From Streptomyces coacervatus (GTDB lineage Bacteria > Actinomycetota > Actinomycetes > Streptomycetales > Streptomycetaceae): 64,000 nucleotides of DNA. The DNA lies in NCBI RefSeq assembly GCF_029223485.1, contig NZ_JARHTP010000008.1, forward strand, positions 186,001-250,000. Reading direction: 5' to 3'. Position 1 is the stretch's first letter. Every line of letters starts with the position of its first letter. The notes below the pieces were generated by a model. That model had not been told where the DNA came from and did not search any database. It saw only the letters and a list, made by a program, of their open reading frames with translations. Below, piece after piece: positions 8,584 to 16,394 of the stretch. The translations under genes were made by a program, and so were the position numbers.

Positions 8584-8827
8584 GGGCGAGGCACCAGCAA
8601 GCCGCCCGGCGCCGTCGACTCGGGGAGACGGCTCGGGCCAGAACAACTGCATACGGTACGCATCAGCGCCGTCACCGCGATTCCGTCGTGGGGCGGCGCC
8701 GGTGTGTGCGGCGGGGACCGCGGGAAGCCGTCCCGGCGGCGCGACCGCCCGCTCCCGGGCGACTAGCCACTAACATCGGCCAGCATGAGGCGGGCGTCCG
8801 CCCGACCCCAAGGCCAGGGAGCGAAAC

Positions 8828-9388
8828 GTGCTGATCACCCACGACACCCGGTGCGCGCTCGACACCGTGGTGGATCTGGTGAACACCGCGCCGGAGGACA
8901 ACGCGACCCCGGACGGGCTGCCCGACGTCGCAGCTCTCGAGGATTTCGTACAAAACCACGAGATCAGCGATGTGGGGGCGCTCTCGGAGTTCGACCTCTC
9001 GGCCGTGCGCAAGATCCGTGGGCGGTTCGCCTCGGTCTTCGCCGCGCCGGACGCCCGGACCGCCGCCGGCGTGATCAACGACCTGGTCGCCGCCGCGGGC
9101 ACGACGCCACGTCTCACGGACCACGACGGCTACGACTGGCATGTGCACTACTTCGCGCCCGGTGCCTCCGTCGCCGATCATCTGGCGGCCGACTGCGGGA
9201 TGGCGCTGGCGTTCTTCGTGGTGGCCGGTGAGCAGGAGCGGCTGCGCCGCTGCGAGGCCCCCGACTGCCGGCGCGCCTTCGTCGACCTGTCCCGCAACCG
9301 CTCGCGCCGGTACTGCGACAGCCGTACCTGCGGAAACCGTCTGCATGTGGCCGCGTACCGGGCACGGCGCAAGGAGGCGGCGGGCTGA
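8828..9388 (+). CDS. CGNR zinc-finger (ABATE-domain) protein
   Basis: A protein of 186 residues starting at a GTG after GGGAG. The C-terminal 35 residues form the CGNR zinc finger: RRCEAPDCRRAF, a 16-residue gap, then CDSRTCGNR with four cysteines. The N-terminal part (residues 1-130) matches the ABATE/stress-induced domain that accompanies this finger in actinobacteria. Such proteins are presumed DNA-binding regulators, but targets are unknown. It is followed by a strong bidirectional terminator. Confidence 0.85.
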   Translation: MLITHDTRCALDTVVDLVNTAPEDNATPDGLPDVAALEDFVQNHEISDVGALSEFDLSAVRKIRGRFASVFAAPDARTAAGVINDLVAAAGTTPRLTDHDGYDWHVHYFAPGASVADHLAADCGMALAFFVVAGEQERLRRCEAPDCRRAFVDLSRNRSRRYCDSRTCGNRLHVAAYRARRKEAAG

Positions 9389-9414
9389 CGCCCGGGCCGG
9401 ACAGTGATGTCGAC

Positions 9415-9445
9415 GTGGTCCCCGGCGGGTGGCGCCGGGGACCAC
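9415..9445. terminator. Bidirectional terminator hairpin
   Basis: A 13-bp perfect stem (GTGGTCCCCGGCG / CGCCGGGGACCAC) with a 5-nt loop sits between the convergent CGNR gene and the small membrane protein gene. There is no T-run, as is usual in Streptomyces. Confidence 0.8.
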
Positions 9446-9454
9446 GGGTACGGC

Positions 9455-9607
9455 TCACAGCATCAGCAGATCGTGCAACGAGGCCATGAGCAGCAGACAC
9501 CCGATCACCGCAAGGAAGATCATCAGCGGTGGCTGGGAAAGGGCGAAGAGGCATCCGCGCGGCTCGTCCTTGGGTGGCGCGGTATCGCCTTGTTCCGTGT
9601 CCAGCAT
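9455..9607 (-). CDS. Small (50 aa) single-pass membrane protein
   Basis: A short minus-strand gene of 50 codons with an acidic, soluble N-terminus (MLDTEQGDTAPPKDEPRG) and one strong hydrophobic helix (LMIFLAVIGCLLLMASL), ending HDLLML. Support comes from strong GC-biased third positions through the frame, an in-frame stop upstream limiting the start to 9607, the membrane-helix pattern, and the terminator just after the stop. The same small protein is, to my recollection, conserved in this position in other streptomycetes. Function is unknown. Confidence 0.7.
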   Translation of the reverse strand: MLDTEQGDTAPPKDEPRGCLFALSQPPLMIFLAVIGCLLLMASLHDLLML

Positions 9608-9762
9608 CTCGCGGGCGATGATGGCGCAGACTGCACCCCCGGCGCGATCAACACGCCCGGAGTGAGCGGCAGTTCGCCGGATTACGTGAAGACCGGTTCC
9701 AGTCGTGATCGCTTCACGGCACAGCCTTGATCCACTGTGTCGTTTCAGTCGTCATGCGCGGG

Positions 9763-10206
9763 TCATATGCCGTGCTTCTTCAGGATGGCCTCGATGTCGC
9801 TGAAGTCGTCCGCCGACTGCGTCCGGGGCGCGCTCGCGGGCCGGGTCGCCGGACGGGTCCCCGGGCCGAGGGAGGGCGCCGAAGCCGTCGGGGCGACCGC
9901 CTCGCGTCCACTCGCGGCCTTGGCCTCCTTGCGCTCCTTGCGGGTGCCGCCGCGGCGGCGCTCCACCGCGCGCGTGCTGGAGAACAGCAGCCAGGCGGCG
10001 CCGAGCACGCCGAAGCCCGCCCAGGCCGTGGGGCTGAAGGCGGTGTGCGCCAGCCACTGCACGGTGCCCGTCATCACCAGGCCGAGGGGTACCAGCGAGT
10101 AGGCGGCGATACGGGCGGCGGAGAGGAAGCGCTTGCGGTACGCCGTGACTGCCGCGATGCCCAGGCCGGCCGCGGCGACGGCGGAACAGACAGTCTCGGC
10201 AATCAT
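9763..10206 (-). CDS. Hypothetical membrane protein
   Basis: A protein of 147 residues from the ATG at 10206, which has GGAGG 5 nt upstream. There are three hydrophobic segments (AETVCSAVAAAGLGIAAV, IAAYSLVPLGLVMTGTVQWL, WAGFGVLGAAWLLFSS), then a basic, Lys/Arg/Ala/Pro-rich cytoplasmic tail and a conserved-looking acidic end, DDFSDIEAILKKHGI. The C-terminal motif recurs in other actinobacterial membrane proteins and may be a protein-interaction tail. No function is known. Confidence 0.75.
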   Translation of the reverse strand: MIAETVCSAVAAAGLGIAAVTAYRKRFLSAARIAAYSLVPLGLVMTGTVQWLAHTAFSPTAWAGFGVLGAAWLLFSSTRAVERRRGGTRKERKEAKAASGREAVAPTASAPSLGPGTRPATRPASAPRTQSADDFSDIEAILKKHGI

Positions 10207-10439
10207 CCGGTCCTCCAGGCAGGGCTCGATCGAGCAGGGGCACTTCGTCCCTTCCATCCTGCACCGCCCGGCCCCCGCGAAGCCATGGTCCGGGCGGACA
10301 TCAGGGACATCTCCGGGTCGGCTCCTCCGAAGGTGCCGGTCCCGGGCCCTCCCCGGGGTGTGGATCAGGGTCTCGGGCGCAGGTCTGCGTGGCCGGAGCT
10401 CGATTGGGTCGACCGCGGCCGAACTGGGAGACTGGCGGC

Positions 10440-10961
10440 ATGAGCGAGTCCTCCCCCGTGCCTCCCGCCGCGCCCGTCCTCGACGTCTGGTGCGAACTCC
10501 AGTGCCCCGACTGCCGTAGCGCCCTCGACGATCTGCGTGCCCTGCGCGCCCGCTACGGCGACCGGCTGGAGCTGCGGCTGCGGCACTTCCCGCTGGAGAA
10601 GCACAAGCACTCCTTCGCCGGCGCGCAGGCCGCCGAGGAGGCGCTGGAGCAGGGGAAGGGCTGGGAGTTCGTCGAGGCAGTCCTCGGCCGGGTCGAGGAG
10701 CTGGACCGTAAGGGAGAACCCTTCCTGGTCGAGGTGGCCGGGGAACTCGGCCTGGACGCCGAGGAGTTCGACACCGCGCTGATCGACGGTCGGCACATCC
10801 TGATCGTGGACGCCGACCAGGCCGAGGGCAAGGCGATCGGCGTGACCGGCACTCCGACGTACGTCATCGGCGGGGAGCGCCTGGACGGCAGCAAGACCCA
10901 GGAGGGGCTGCGGGAGCGGATCGAGGAGATCGTGGACCGGCTGCTGGCCGAGCAGGTGTGA
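10440..10961 (+). CDS. DsbA-like thioredoxin-fold protein
   Basis: A protein of 173 residues from the ATG at 10440. The active-site pair is at residues 22-25 within CELQCPDCRSAL, followed by the helical insertion typical of DsbA/2-hydroxychromene isomerase-like folds, and by the cis-proline motif GVTGTPTYVIGG near residue 137. There is no signal peptide, so it is a cytoplasmic member of the family. It probably acts as a thiol-disulfide oxidoreductase or isomerase; the substrate is unknown. It ends close to a 15-bp tandem repeat and the convergent GNAT gene. Confidence 0.85.
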   Translation: MSESSPVPPAAPVLDVWCELQCPDCRSALDDLRALRARYGDRLELRLRHFPLEKHKHSFAGAQAAEEALEQGKGWEFVEAVLGRVEELDRKGEPFLVEVAGELGLDAEEFDTALIDGRHILIVDADQAEGKAIGVTGTPTYVIGGERLDGSKTQEGLRERIEEIVDRLLAEQV

Positions 10962-10964
10962 CTT

Positions 10965-11009
10965 CAGAGCAGGTCCTCTCAGAGCGGGTCCTCTCAGAGC
11001 AGGTTCTTG
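10965..11009. repeat. Three tandem 15-bp repeats across a gene end
   Basis: The unit CAGAGCAGGTCCTCT is present three times head-to-tail (10965, 10980, 10995) with one or two changes per copy. The third copy contains the last codons and the stop of the minus-strand GNAT gene, so the repeat duplicates the coding end out into the intergenic region. Confidence 0.85.
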
Positions 11010-11818
11010 TAGAGGGAGTAACGCGTCGTCTCGTAGCCGAGTGATTCATAGAGCCGCTCGGCCGGGGTGTTGCCGGCGAACACGTTGAGGCCGAGGACGC
11101 GTCTGCCCTCGGCCACGGCCTGGATCTCGGCCAGCAGCATCAGGGAGCGGCCGTGGCCCCGGCCCCGGAAGCGTTCGTCGGCCGTGACGTAGTAGACGAA
11201 GGCCCGCTCCTCGCGCAACGCCAGCCACAAGGTGCCGACAGACGTGCCCTCGTGCTCCAGGACGCTCAGCAGCATGTTCTCCGTGGCCGGCCCCTGGGGC
11301 AGCAGCCGAGCGTAGTCCCGCTGCGACTTGGCCTGTGCCTCCTCGGCGGGGACCCCGCGGTCCATCCAGCTCTGGGCGTAGTGCTCCTTGCCGTTCTCCA
11401 GCCACACTTCGTACTCGGCTTCGGTCATGGGGCGGCCCCGACTGCCCTCCGGCAGTTCGGGCGGGACCGTGCCGAGTCGCTTCTCCATACCGCGGTTGCG
11501 CTGGACGTAGCCGAGGGCCGCGGCCATCCGCAGAGCGGCCGCCGCGTCGGACGGCACCTCGATCTCGATGTGCCTGCAGCCCCAGCCGCGTGCCACCTCC
11601 TCAGCGGCGAGCGCGGCCACCGTGCCCCTGCCGCGCCTGCGGTCCGGCTCTTCGATGCGGAGATCGCCGATCCGGGCCACCGCAGCCCCGAAGCCGGGGT
11701 CGGTCGAGAGGTGGACGGTGCCGACGGGGCGGCTGTTCACGCACACCTGGTAGTGGCGGGAGAGCACCCCGTCGGCTCCACGCTGGAGCGGCTCGGTCGG
11801 CCGCAGTGTCGTCGTCAT
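10994..11818 (-). CDS. Tandem-GNAT N-acetyltransferase
   Basis: A protein of 274 residues with two GNAT-like halves. The first (residues about 1-125) has a degenerate acetyl-CoA loop (EPDRRRGRGTVAALAA). The second (about 175-274) has YYVTADERFRGRGHGRSLMLLAE, a good motif A (R/Q-x-x-G-x-G/A), and ends in NTPAERLYESLGYETTRYSLYK. The architecture resembles mycothiol-synthase-like double GNATs, but the length and motifs are not specific enough for that name. The substrate is unknown. Confidence 0.85.
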   Translation of the reverse strand: MTTTLRPTEPLQRGADGVLSRHYQVCVNSRPVGTVHLSTDPGFGAAVARIGDLRIEEPDRRRGRGTVAALAAEEVARGWGCRHIEIEVPSDAAAALRMAAALGYVQRNRGMEKRLGTVPPELPEGSRGRPMTEAEYEVWLENGKEHYAQSWMDRGVPAEEAQAKSQRDYARLLPQGPATENMLLSVLEHEGTSVGTLWLALREERAFVYYVTADERFRGRGHGRSLMLLAEIQAVAEGRRVLGLNVFAGNTPAERLYESLGYETTRYSLYKNLL

Positions 11819-11871
11819 CAGGGGAGTTCTACCCGCACCGGACGCCCGAGTCAGCCCGATTTACCGGTCCC

Positions 11872-12693
11872 TCACGGGTCCTGGTCGTCCCCCGACCGCT
11901 CCTCGAAGATCCGCATGGCCTTCGCGGTGACCGGACCCGGCCCTGCCGCCAGTTCCCGGTCGTCGACACGGTGGACGGCCTGGACGTCGCGCAGAGTGGA
12001 GGTGAGGAAGACCTCCTCGGCCCGCTCCAGGACGTCCAGCGGCAGATCGGTCTCGGTCGCGCCGGTCCATTCGACGGCCAACGCGCGCGTGATGCCCGCG
12101 AGGCAGCCGGAGGCGACCGGCGGGGTGTGGATCTCTCCGTCGAGGACGACGAAGACGTTCGAGCCGGTGCCCTCGCAGAGTTGGCCGACCGTGTTCGCGA
12201 ACAGGGCCTCGGACGCGCCGTGTTGGTGCGCGCGGGCGAGGGCGACGACGTTCTCGGCGTACGAGGTCGTCTTCAGGCCGGTGAGGGCGCCGCGTTCGTT
12301 GCGGGTCCAGGGGACCGTGATCACGGCCGTGGAGTCGGGGCGGCGGGTGGTCTCGCCCAGGGCGACGACAAGGGTGGGGCCGTGCTCGCCGCGGTCGGAG
12401 CCGAGGGGGCCGTGGCCGCCGGTGTAGGTGATGCGCAGCCGGCCGAGCGGCATCAGGTTGGCTTCGAGGACGGCGGCGCAGGCGCGGCGGACCTCGTCGT
12501 GGTCGGGGTCGGGCAGACCGAGGCCGCGCGCGGAGCGGGTCAGCCGGTCGAGGTGCCGGGTGAGCGCGAACGGCTTCCCGTGGGTCGCCTTCACCGTCTC
12601 GAAGATGCCGTCGCCCACGGTCAGCCCGTGGTCGAAGACGGAGACACGGGCGGACTCGATGTCCTGCAGCCCGCCGTCGAGCCATATCTTCAC
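11872..12693 (-). CDS. PabC-like aminodeoxychorismate lyase (class IV PLP enzyme)
   Basis: A protein of 273 residues with a class IV aminotransferase/lyase fold: VKIWLDGGLQ at the N-terminus, SVFDHGLTVGDGIFETVK near residue 18 and GLKTTSYAENVVALARA near 145, which contains the candidate PLP lysine. The late motif is CEGTGSNVFVVLDG. It would release pyruvate from 4-amino-4-deoxychorismate to give p-aminobenzoate for folate. The GTG start overlaps the stop of the upstream pabB-like gene by 4 bp (GTGA) and has GGAGAGGGA upstream, so the pair is translationally coupled. A D-amino-acid or branched-chain aminotransferase is possible from sequence alone; the pabB neighbour favours the lyase. Confidence 0.85.
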   Translation of the reverse strand: MKIWLDGGLQDIESARVSVFDHGLTVGDGIFETVKATHGKPFALTRHLDRLTRSARGLGLPDPDHDEVRRACAAVLEANLMPLGRLRITYTGGHGPLGSDRGEHGPTLVVALGETTRRPDSTAVITVPWTRNERGALTGLKTTSYAENVVALARAHQHGASEALFANTVGQLCEGTGSNVFVVLDGEIHTPPVASGCLAGITRALAVEWTGATETDLPLDVLERAEEVFLTSTLRDVQAVHRVDDRELAAGPGPVTAKAMRIFEERSGDDQDP

Positions 12694-13736
12694 GTCGCTG
12701 GTCCCTCTCCACTCACCGCGTACGTCCCCGACGCTACCGCGAGCAGTCGGGCCGCCTTCAGCTCGGTCTCCCGCCACTCCGCCTCCGGGTCGGAGCCCCA
12801 GGTGATGCCGGCGCCCGTCCCGAAGCGCAGGACGCCTTCCGCGCGGTCGATCCAGAAGGTGCGGATGCCGACCGCCAGCTCGCCGACTGCCCGGTCCGCG
12901 TCGACCCAGCCGATGCCGCCGCAGTACGGGCCGCGGGGCGCCGTCTCCAGGGCGTCGATGATCCGCAGGGCGCTGGACTTGGGCGCGCCGGTGACCGAAC
13001 CGGGCGGGAAGGTCGCATCCAGCAGTTCGGGCCAGCCGGCGTCCGCGCGCAGCTCGCCGCGGACCGTCGACACGAGATGGACGAGCCCCGGGTGCTTCTC
13101 GACGGCGCACAGATCGGGGACGCTCACACTGCCCGTGGCGCAGACACGCCCGATGTCGTTGCGGACCAGATCCACGATCATCACGTTCTCGGCGTAGTCC
13201 TTCTCCAGCAGGTCCGCCTCGGTGCGCCCGGTGCCCTTGATCGGCCCGGACTCGACGACGCGGCCGTCGCGCCGGAGGAAGAGCTCGGGCGAGGCCGTGG
13301 CTGTCTCGACCCCGTACCCGGGCAGCCGGATCGTTCCTGCATACGGCGCCGGGTTGCCACGGGCCAGCAGCGCGGTCAGGGCATCCACGTCGGCGTCGGG
13401 CGCAACGGGCGCGGAGAGCACCCGGCAGAGGTTCGCCTGATAGACCTCGCCGGCCGCAATGTACTCGCGGATCCGGCGCACACCCGCCGTGTACGCACCG
13501 CGGTCGAGGGAGGACATCCAGTCACCGACCGCCGGTCCCCGCCACTCCCCCGGCACCGGCGCGGGCACGGGCTCCATTCGTACGTCCCTGAAGCGGGCGC
13601 AGGTCAGCCTGCCCTCGAAGTCCGCCACGACGGCCCAGAAACCGGTGGAGTCGAGGGCCGCGGGATCGCTGGTGACGTCGAGGAGTCCGGTGGCGACGCG
13701 GCCACCGAAGCGGGCGAGAGGAGGGAGGTCGAGCAC
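12690..13736 (-). CDS. pabB: Chorismate-binding PabB-like aminodeoxychorismate synthase component I
   Basis: A protein of about 348 residues from the GTG at 13736; a longer ATG start at 13802 is possible but has no ribosome-binding site. A TAGACT -10-like box ends 7 nt before the GTG, suggesting a leaderless transcript. The chorismate-binding enzyme signature is clear: AAGEVYQANLCRVL, ASPELFLRRDGRVVESGPIKGT, VMIVDLVRNDIGRV, and FPPGSVTGAPKSSALRIID near the C-terminus. It would aminate chorismate using ammonia from a PabA glutaminase, which is not encoded in this window. The sequence keeps the PIKGT form typical of PabB-type enzymes. Confidence 0.85.
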   Translation of the reverse strand: MLDLPPLARFGGRVATGLLDVTSDPAALDSTGFWAVVADFEGRLTCARFRDVRMEPVPAPVPGEWRGPAVGDWMSSLDRGAYTAGVRRIREYIAAGEVYQANLCRVLSAPVAPDADVDALTALLARGNPAPYAGTIRLPGYGVETATASPELFLRRDGRVVESGPIKGTGRTEADLLEKDYAENVMIVDLVRNDIGRVCATGSVSVPDLCAVEKHPGLVHLVSTVRGELRADAGWPELLDATFPPGSVTGAPKSSALRIIDALETAPRGPYCGGIGWVDADRAVGELAVGIRTFWIDRAEGVLRFGTGAGITWGSDPEAEWRETELKAARLLAVASGTYAVSGEGPAT

Positions 13737-13845
13737 GCAGTCGAGTCTAGGGCGGGTGTCGTGAAGGTGGCCCGGGCATGTCCCTTCGGGGGCCCTGACC
13801 ATGTACGTGAGCAGGTGCAGGGCAGCACGCTGCGCAAACGCGTTT

Positions 13846-13873
13846 TTGTGCTGGCCCCGGAATCCGCTAGAGT
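13846..13873 (+). promoter_or_regulatory. Candidate promoter of the tRNA cluster
   Basis: TTGTGC (13846-13851) and TAGAGT (13868-13873) with a 16-bp spacer fit a sigma-70 promoter about 42 bp before tRNA-Gly. It was chosen by eye. Confidence 0.5.
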
Positions 13874-13914
13874 TCAGTTCGTCGCCGGGACGCGGGAGCG
13901 GACCGAAACGACAA

Positions 13915-13987
13915 GCGGACGTAGCTCAGTTGGTAGAGCGCAACCTTGCCAAGGTTGAGGTCGCGAGTTCGAGCCTCGTCGTCCGCT
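13915..13987 (+). tRNA. tRNA-Gly(GCC)
   Basis: A cloverleaf with acceptor GCGGACG/CGTCCGC, anticodon stem CAACC/GGTTG with loop TTGCCAA (anticodon GCC) and T-arm GAGTTCGAGCCTC. It is the first gene of a five-tRNA cluster. Confidence 0.96.
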
Positions 13988-14026
13988 CGATGGAAACAGG
14001 GGATCTTCCCGAGCCCCTGCACTCCT

Positions 14027-14100
14027 GGTGGAGTGGCCGAGAGGCGAGGCAACGGCCTGCAAAGCCGTCTACACGGGTTCAAATCCCGTCTCCACCTCCA
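14027..14100 (+). tRNA. tRNA-Cys(GCA)
   Basis: The acceptor is GGTGGAG/CTCCACC, the anticodon loop CTGCAAA in stem ACGGC/GCCGT gives GCA, and the T-arm is CGGGTTCAAATCCCG. A CCA triplet follows the discriminator T in the genome (14098-14100). Confidence 0.96.
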
Positions 14101-14101
14101 A

Positions 14102-14173
14102 GGACGATTAGCTCAGCGGGAGAGCGCTTCCCTGACACGGAAGAGGTCACTGGTTCAATCCCAGTATCGTCCA
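14102..14173 (+). tRNA. tRNA-Val(GAC), copy 1
   Basis: The acceptor is GGACGAT/ATCGTCC and the anticodon loop CTGACAC in stem CTTCC/GGAAG gives GAC. It starts one base after the CCA of tRNA-Cys. The body is identical to the next two copies; only the acceptor stem differs. Confidence 0.96.
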
Positions 14174-14192
14174 CTGGATCTTCGGGTCCCCC

Positions 14193-14264
14193 GCGCGATT
14201 AGCTCAGCGGGAGAGCGCTTCCCTGACACGGAAGAGGTCACTGGTTCAATCCCAGTATCGCGCA
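14193..14264 (+). tRNA. tRNA-Val(GAC), copy 2
   Basis: The acceptor is GCGCGAT/ATCGCGC, and anticodon GAC and body are as in copy 1. It differs from copy 1 by compensated changes in two acceptor pairs. Confidence 0.96.
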
Positions 14265-14293
14265 CGCAGTACCTACCACATGTAGGTTCACCT

Positions 14294-14365
14294 GCGCGAT
14301 TAGCTCAGCGGGAGAGCGCTTCCCTGACACGGAAGAGGTCACTGGTTCAATCCCAGTATCGCGCA
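14294..14365 (+). tRNA. tRNA-Val(GAC), copy 3
   Basis: The mature sequence is identical to copy 2 (acceptor GCGCGAT/ATCGCGC, anticodon GAC). It is the last gene of the cluster and is followed 7 nt later by a strong terminator hairpin. Confidence 0.96.
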
Positions 14366-14371
14366 CCAGCC

Positions 14372-14406
14372 GAAGCCCCCGGCCGTCTCGTACGGTCGGG
14401 GGCTTC
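14372..14406. terminator. Terminator of the tRNA cluster
   Basis: A 15-bp near-perfect stem (GAAGCCCCCGGCCGT / ACGGTCGGGGGCTTC) with a 5-nt loop lies between the last tRNA and the convergent zinc-ribbon gene; it can serve both strands. Confidence 0.85.
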
Positions 14407-14438
14407 GTCGTGTGCCGGTCGGTGCCGGCCGTCCGCCG

Positions 14439-14738
14439 TCAGCTGGAGAACAGCATGTGGCCGAAGCTCTTGTGACGGTGGTGACCGCCGTGGTGACCTC
14501 CGTAGTGACCGCCGTGGCCGCCGTGCTGGGCGCCCCAGGCGGGCGCGGGCGGGGCCGGGTACGCCTGCGGGGCGGGCGGGGGCGGCGGCGCGGGCTGGGA
14601 CCACTGGGACTCCAGGCGGGTCAGCGACTCCAGCTCGCCGTAGTCGAGAAAGATGCCGCGGCAGCCGCTGCACTGCTCGATCTGGACACCGTTGCGGTTG
14701 TACGTGTGCATCGGCGCATGACACTTCGGACACTGCAT
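14439..14738 (-). CDS. TFIIB-type zinc-ribbon protein
   Basis: A protein of 99 residues from the ATG at 14738. The zinc ribbon is at the N-terminus: MQCPKCHAPMHTYNRNG, then EQCSGCRGIFLDYGELESL, giving two CxxC pairs. After residue 50 it becomes Pro/Ala-rich and then Gly/His-rich (GGHGGHYGGHHGGHHRHKSF), which may bind metal. The family (zf-TFIIB/DUF) is widespread in bacteria with no settled function. A longer open frame upstream in the same register is antisense noise within the next gene. Confidence 0.85.
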   Translation of the reverse strand: MQCPKCHAPMHTYNRNGVQIEQCSGCRGIFLDYGELESLTRLESQWSQPAPPPPPAPQAYPAPPAPAWGAQHGGHGGHYGGHHGGHHRHKSFGHMLFSS

Positions 14739-14818
14739 GGTCGGCTCAACTCCTCGCCGGTCGGTCCTGCTTCGCGTTTCGCCAGGACAGACTCTGTCAG
14801 GGTGCGGTCGGTTGCACC

Positions 14819-15766
14819 CTACTTCGCGGAAGTCGGGGTCAACTCCGGCGGGAGGGAAGCCATTCGGGCACATGCGTCGATCAGGGACATCTCGATCTCG
14901 TCCAGGGGGCGGTTCTCCGCTGTGGCCTTGGTGATCGCGCGGGCGGCTGTCTGCACCGTGAGGGCGCGGGCCGGGACGTCCAGGGCGGGCCAGGGGTCGC
15001 CGTCGGCGGGGACGGCCGGGCCGCCGGACGCGCGGTAGGCGGCCAGGAAGCGGGTCCACTCGTCGGGTGGGAGCAGGCCGCAGGCGTACCAGGCCGCCGG
15101 GCGGGCCAGGTCCCAGGCGGGGACGCCGGTGCCGAGGTCGTCGACGTCGATGAGATGCCAGGGGCCGTCGGGGGCGGGGTGGCGGACGAGCTGGCCGAGG
15201 TGGAGGTCGCCGTGGCACAGGGTGGTGGTGTCCGGCATCGGGGTCTCGGCCCGGGCCCAGGCGGGGAGGGTGGTCCAGGCCTGCAGGACGGATGGGGTGG
15301 CGGGGTGGGCGGGGGCTGTTGCGTTGAGGCGGGCGACGGCTCCGGCCGCCTTCGCGGGGCCTCGCATGGGAGGCAGGGGGGTCGGGAGCGCCGGGGCGGG
15401 GGTGCGGTGGAGGCGGGCGAGGAGGGTGGCTGCGGGCTCCCAGGGGGCGGCGTCGGGGGTGTCCGGGTCCACGGGGGTGCCGTAGGGCCAGAACGTGACG
15501 AGGCGGCCGTGCAGGTCGACGGGGGTCGGGGCGAGTGGGGGCAGGAGGATGCCGGGGAGGTGGGTGGCGGTGGTGAGGCGGGGGGTGAGGTCGGTGCGGG
15601 GGGTGTTCGGGGCGTGGGCCTTGGCGACCGTGTCGGCGTGGCGGACGACGGTGGCGTCGGGGCGGTCGGCGAGGGTGGCTGCGCCGCAGGGGCAGGGTTC
15701 TGTGCGGGAGTGGGCCTTGGCCTTGGCTCGGGCGGTGAGGTCGGAGAGCAAGGGGGTGGTGGTCAC
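14819..15766 (-). CDS. Aminoglycoside phosphotransferase (APH)-fold protein
   Basis: A protein of 315 residues from the GTG at 15766 with AGGGAG upstream. The kinase-fold catalytic loop is LCHGDLHLGQLV (Brenner-type HGDxHxxN-like, with Q for the usual N), and the metal-binding DxD is LIDVDDLGTGVPAWDLARPA. A lone CPCG near the N-terminus (residues 24-27) is unusual. APH-fold proteins phosphorylate small molecules such as antibiotics, choline or sugars; the substrate cannot be told. The Ala/Pro content is very high even for the genus. Confidence 0.8.
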   Translation of the reverse strand: MTTTPLLSDLTARAKAKAHSRTEPCPCGAATLADRPDATVVRHADTVAKAHAPNTPRTDLTPRLTTATHLPGILLPPLAPTPVDLHGRLVTFWPYGTPVDPDTPDAAPWEPAATLLARLHRTPAPALPTPLPPMRGPAKAAGAVARLNATAPAHPATPSVLQAWTTLPAWARAETPMPDTTTLCHGDLHLGQLVRHPAPDGPWHLIDVDDLGTGVPAWDLARPAAWYACGLLPPDEWTRFLAAYRASGGPAVPADGDPWPALDVPARALTVQTAARAITKATAENRPLDEIEMSLIDACARMASLPPELTPTSAK

Positions 15767-16394
15767 GGGGCTCCCTGGGGCGGTGCGGGTCTCTCGCGAG
15801 GGTACGGCGGTGGCGGTGGTGGGGTTTCTTGGGCGTCCGGCGGTGCTGCGGGCCGCGGGGTATTTCGCCCCCGCCGCCCCTACCCGTCCCGTCACCAGGG
15901 GCTCCGCCCCTTCGACCCCGCCAGGGGGCTCCGCCCCCTGGACCCCCGATCGGCCTGAACGGCCTCGTCCTCAAACGCCGGACGGGCTGAAAGACACTCA
16001 CCGGCGGCTAGAGCGCCCCGGCGGGTGGGGTGGGGATCGGGACGGCGACAGCGGGCTCGGACGCCGAACAGGCTGGGAGGTGCCGGCCGACGGCTGGAGG
16101 GTGCGACCCCAGCAGGTGGGTGGGGGATCGGGACGGCGACAGCAGGCTCGAACACCGGACGGGCTGGGAGGTGCCGGCCGGCGGCTGGAGGGTGCGGCCC
16201 CAGCAGGCGGGTGGGGGCTCGGACGGCGGACGGGGTGCGAGACGCTGGCCTGTGGTGGGGAAGCGGGCAAAGCAATGCCGGCGCAGCTCCCCAGCTGCGC
16301 CGGCATTTTTGCCGTCCGCCGCACCCCCGTCCCCACGGGGTTTCATGGGTGGATGTCCCCGCCCGGACCGCTCTTCCGGGCCTGGGGTCGCCGC
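15767..16394. repeat. Non-coding region with 91-bp tandem repeats
   Basis: A 628-bp gap. From about 16016 a 91-bp unit is repeated head-to-tail: units begin at 16016, 16107 and 16198, the last partial to about 16240. A degenerate half-unit (around 15970-16015) precedes it. Each unit contains GGGATCGGGACGGCGACAGC and CGGACGGGCTGGGAGGTGCC, the latter a version of the ACGCCGGACGGGCTG intergenic motif common in Streptomyces. Long frames through it translate as low-complexity Pro/Arg/Ser repeats and look non-coding. The region ends in a strong terminator (16274-16310). Confidence 0.8.
16274..16310. terminator. Strong intrinsic terminator
   Basis: A 15-bp perfect stem (AATGCCGGCGCAGCT / AGCTGCGCCGGCATT) with a 4-nt loop, and T residues at 16306-16310 on the plus strand. 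The plus strand has no obvious gene upstream, so it may end a non-coding transcript. On the minus strand it follows the small membrane protein gene. Confidence 0.8.

Noticed and set aside
14027..14365. Integrative element at the tRNA cluster
   Set aside because: No integrase, excisionase or direct repeat of a tRNA 3' end was seen nearby.
15998..16336. Minus-strand repetitive Pro/Ser/Arg proteins in the 91-bp repeat region
   Set aside because: Several frames are open only because of the repeats; composition is unlike neighbours and there is no start signal.
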